Shown here piece after piece: positions 5,508 through 6,563 of a stretch of DNA of 6,563 bases. Location of the stretch: positions 1-6,563 of the forward strand of contig CALBXN010000068.1 in NCBI GenBank assembly GCA_937890485.1, written 5' to 3'. The notes under the pieces are model-generated. The model did not search any database. It saw only the letters and a program-made list of their open reading frames with translations, and was not told the DNA's origin. Source of the DNA: an uncultured Treponema sp. GTDB lineage: Bacteria > Spirochaetota > Spirochaetia > Treponematales > Treponemataceae. The translations under genes were made by a program, and so were the position numbers. Position 1 is the first letter of the stretch, and the number at the start of each line of letters is the position of its first letter.

Positions 5508-6563
5508 TGTATGCAACCAAACAATCAGTGGCGTATTCCAGACAGATGCTGTTCGGTTTCTGGGGAATATCGGTGGTATTTTGTTATGTCGGACATATTT
5601 TACTGAAAATATGGGTTAGAAAACGTCTTGTCGAGGATAAGAACCGCTCGGTCATGTTATTGGTAACTACAGACGATGTGGTAGAAAAGTGTATTATTGA
5701 TTTTGAACGCACATTGTACCGTAACTATGTAATTAAAGGTATCGTGATTACAGACAAACCGAGACAGGGTGATGTCATCCGCCAGGTGCCGGTTGTGGCA
5801 AATGCTGATAATTTCATGGAATATATCCGCACGAACGTGGTAGACGAAGTATTTATCAACGGTAATGACATCAGTAGCAGCGAAGCTCTGGCAGAAGAAT
5901 TGCTTGAGATGGGTGTGACGGTACATTTTAAGCTGGCACATGAGTCCAAACTGATGCCGAATAAAGTGGTGGAAAAATGTGGACCGTATCTGGTGCTTAC
6001 TTCCAGTATGTGCATTGCAACACCGAGACAATTGTTTATCAAGCGTTGTATGGACATAGCAGGTGGCATCGTAGGTTTAATGATTACCGGTATTGCTTTT
6101 GTGATTTTTGCACCGATTATAAAAAAACAGTCGCCGGGTCCGGTTTTCTTTTCACAGACCAGAATCGGTAAGAATGGCAGACAGTTCAAGATTTATAAAT
6201 TCCGTTCGATGTATATGGATGCGGAAGAACGGAAGAAAGAATTGATGGAACAGAATCAGATGCAGGGATTTATGTTTAAGATGGAAGACGACCCGCGTAT
6301 TTTCCCAATCGGAAAGTTCATGCGAAAGTATTCTATTGACGAGTTACCGCAGTTCTGGAACGTATTACGAGGCGATATGAGTTTGGTAGGAACCAGACCG
6401 CCGACTTTAGATGAGTTTGTGCAGTATGAAGCACATCATCGTGCGCGACTTGGCAATAAGCCGGGATTAACCGGTATGTGGCAGGTCAGTGGCAGAAGCA
6501 AAATTACTGATTTTGAAGAAGTAGTAAGTCTGGATACGGCTTATATTTCGAATTGGAATCTGG
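5501..6563 (+). CDS. Polyprenyl-phosphate sugar-1-phosphate transferase (exopolysaccharide/capsule initiation), open at both ends
   Basis: Enzymes of this family move a sugar-1-phosphate from a nucleotide sugar to a membrane polyprenyl phosphate, the first step in building exopolysaccharide, capsule or glycan repeat units. The 354 visible codons begin in the last of the N-terminal membrane segments (SVVFCYVGHILLKIWVRKR). A Rossmann-like CoA-binding-3 type region follows (VMLLVTTDD to about VVANADNFMEYI). The catalytic bacterial sugar transferase domain starts near KRCMDIAGG (6041) with a membrane hairpin, then SPGPVFFSQTRIG, YKFRSM, DDPRIFPIGKFMRKYSIDELPQFWNV and LVGTRPP. The Asp-Glu of DELPQ (6338-6343) matches the catalytic dyad of PglC-like enzymes. 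The sequence runs off the right edge at about the last 20-25 residues. About 100 N-terminal residues are absent, replaced at the join by recQ. Sugar specificity is not visible. Codon choice and G+C suggest a Firmicutes (Lachnospiraceae-like) source, an inference. Confidence 0.92.

Noticed and set aside
5374..5619. Plus-strand open frame across the right join
   Set aside because: It is antisense to RecQ on the left and out of frame with the sugar transferase on the right. It exists only because of the join.
5657..6189. Two minus-strand open frames beneath the sugar transferase
   Set aside because: The plus-strand frame encodes an unmistakable sugar transferase throughout. The antisense frames have no family features.

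Overview
This window is a mosaic of at least two, and probably three, pieces of DNA. The central part (about 276-5504) is AT-rich and gene-dense, with very short spacers. Its gene content and protein flavour (formate-tetrahydrofolate ligase tail, C11-peptidase lipoprotein, QueD, HisHF, a short RecQ) suggest a host- or gut-associated spirochaete of the Treponema type. That assignment is inference from sequence style, with no database search. The last part (about 5501-6563) has visibly higher G+C and different codon use. It encodes a polyprenyl-phosphate sugar-1-phosphate transferase of the exopolysaccharide or capsule type, most like those of gut Firmicutes (Lachnospiraceae). The first ~275 bases are a third block: the tail of an unrecognised reading frame, then about 100 non-coding bases.

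Layout: 1-177 (+) C-terminal tail of an unidentified protein. 178-275 no gene, containing the left join. 276-725 (+) fhs with only its C-terminal quarter. 700-2217 (+) C11 (clostripain-type) cysteine peptidase with a lipoprotein signal, overlapping the end of fhs. 2245-2640 (+) queD. 3421-2657 (-) hisF and 4072-3437 (-) hisH, a two-gene unit convergent with queD. 4147-4362 (+) a 71-residue single-span membrane protein, divergent from hisH. 5504-4374 (-) recQ without its N-terminus. 5501-6563 (+) sugar transferase open at both ends.

fhs, the peptidase and queD are packed closely enough to be one transcript, although they share no obvious pathway. hisH and hisF form the two-subunit imidazole glycerol phosphate synthase (glutaminase plus cyclase), and both active sites are intact. 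QueD makes 6-carboxytetrahydropterin for queuosine, but its usual partners are not in view.

The most notable structural fact is that both edges of the spirochaete-like block cut straight through conserved genes, and the two flanks do not rejoin into one gene. An assembly or amplification chimera is the simplest explanation. A real rearrangement cannot be excluded from sequence alone. I see no phage, CRISPR array, rRNA or tRNA gene, complete mobile element, or convincing new multi-gene system.
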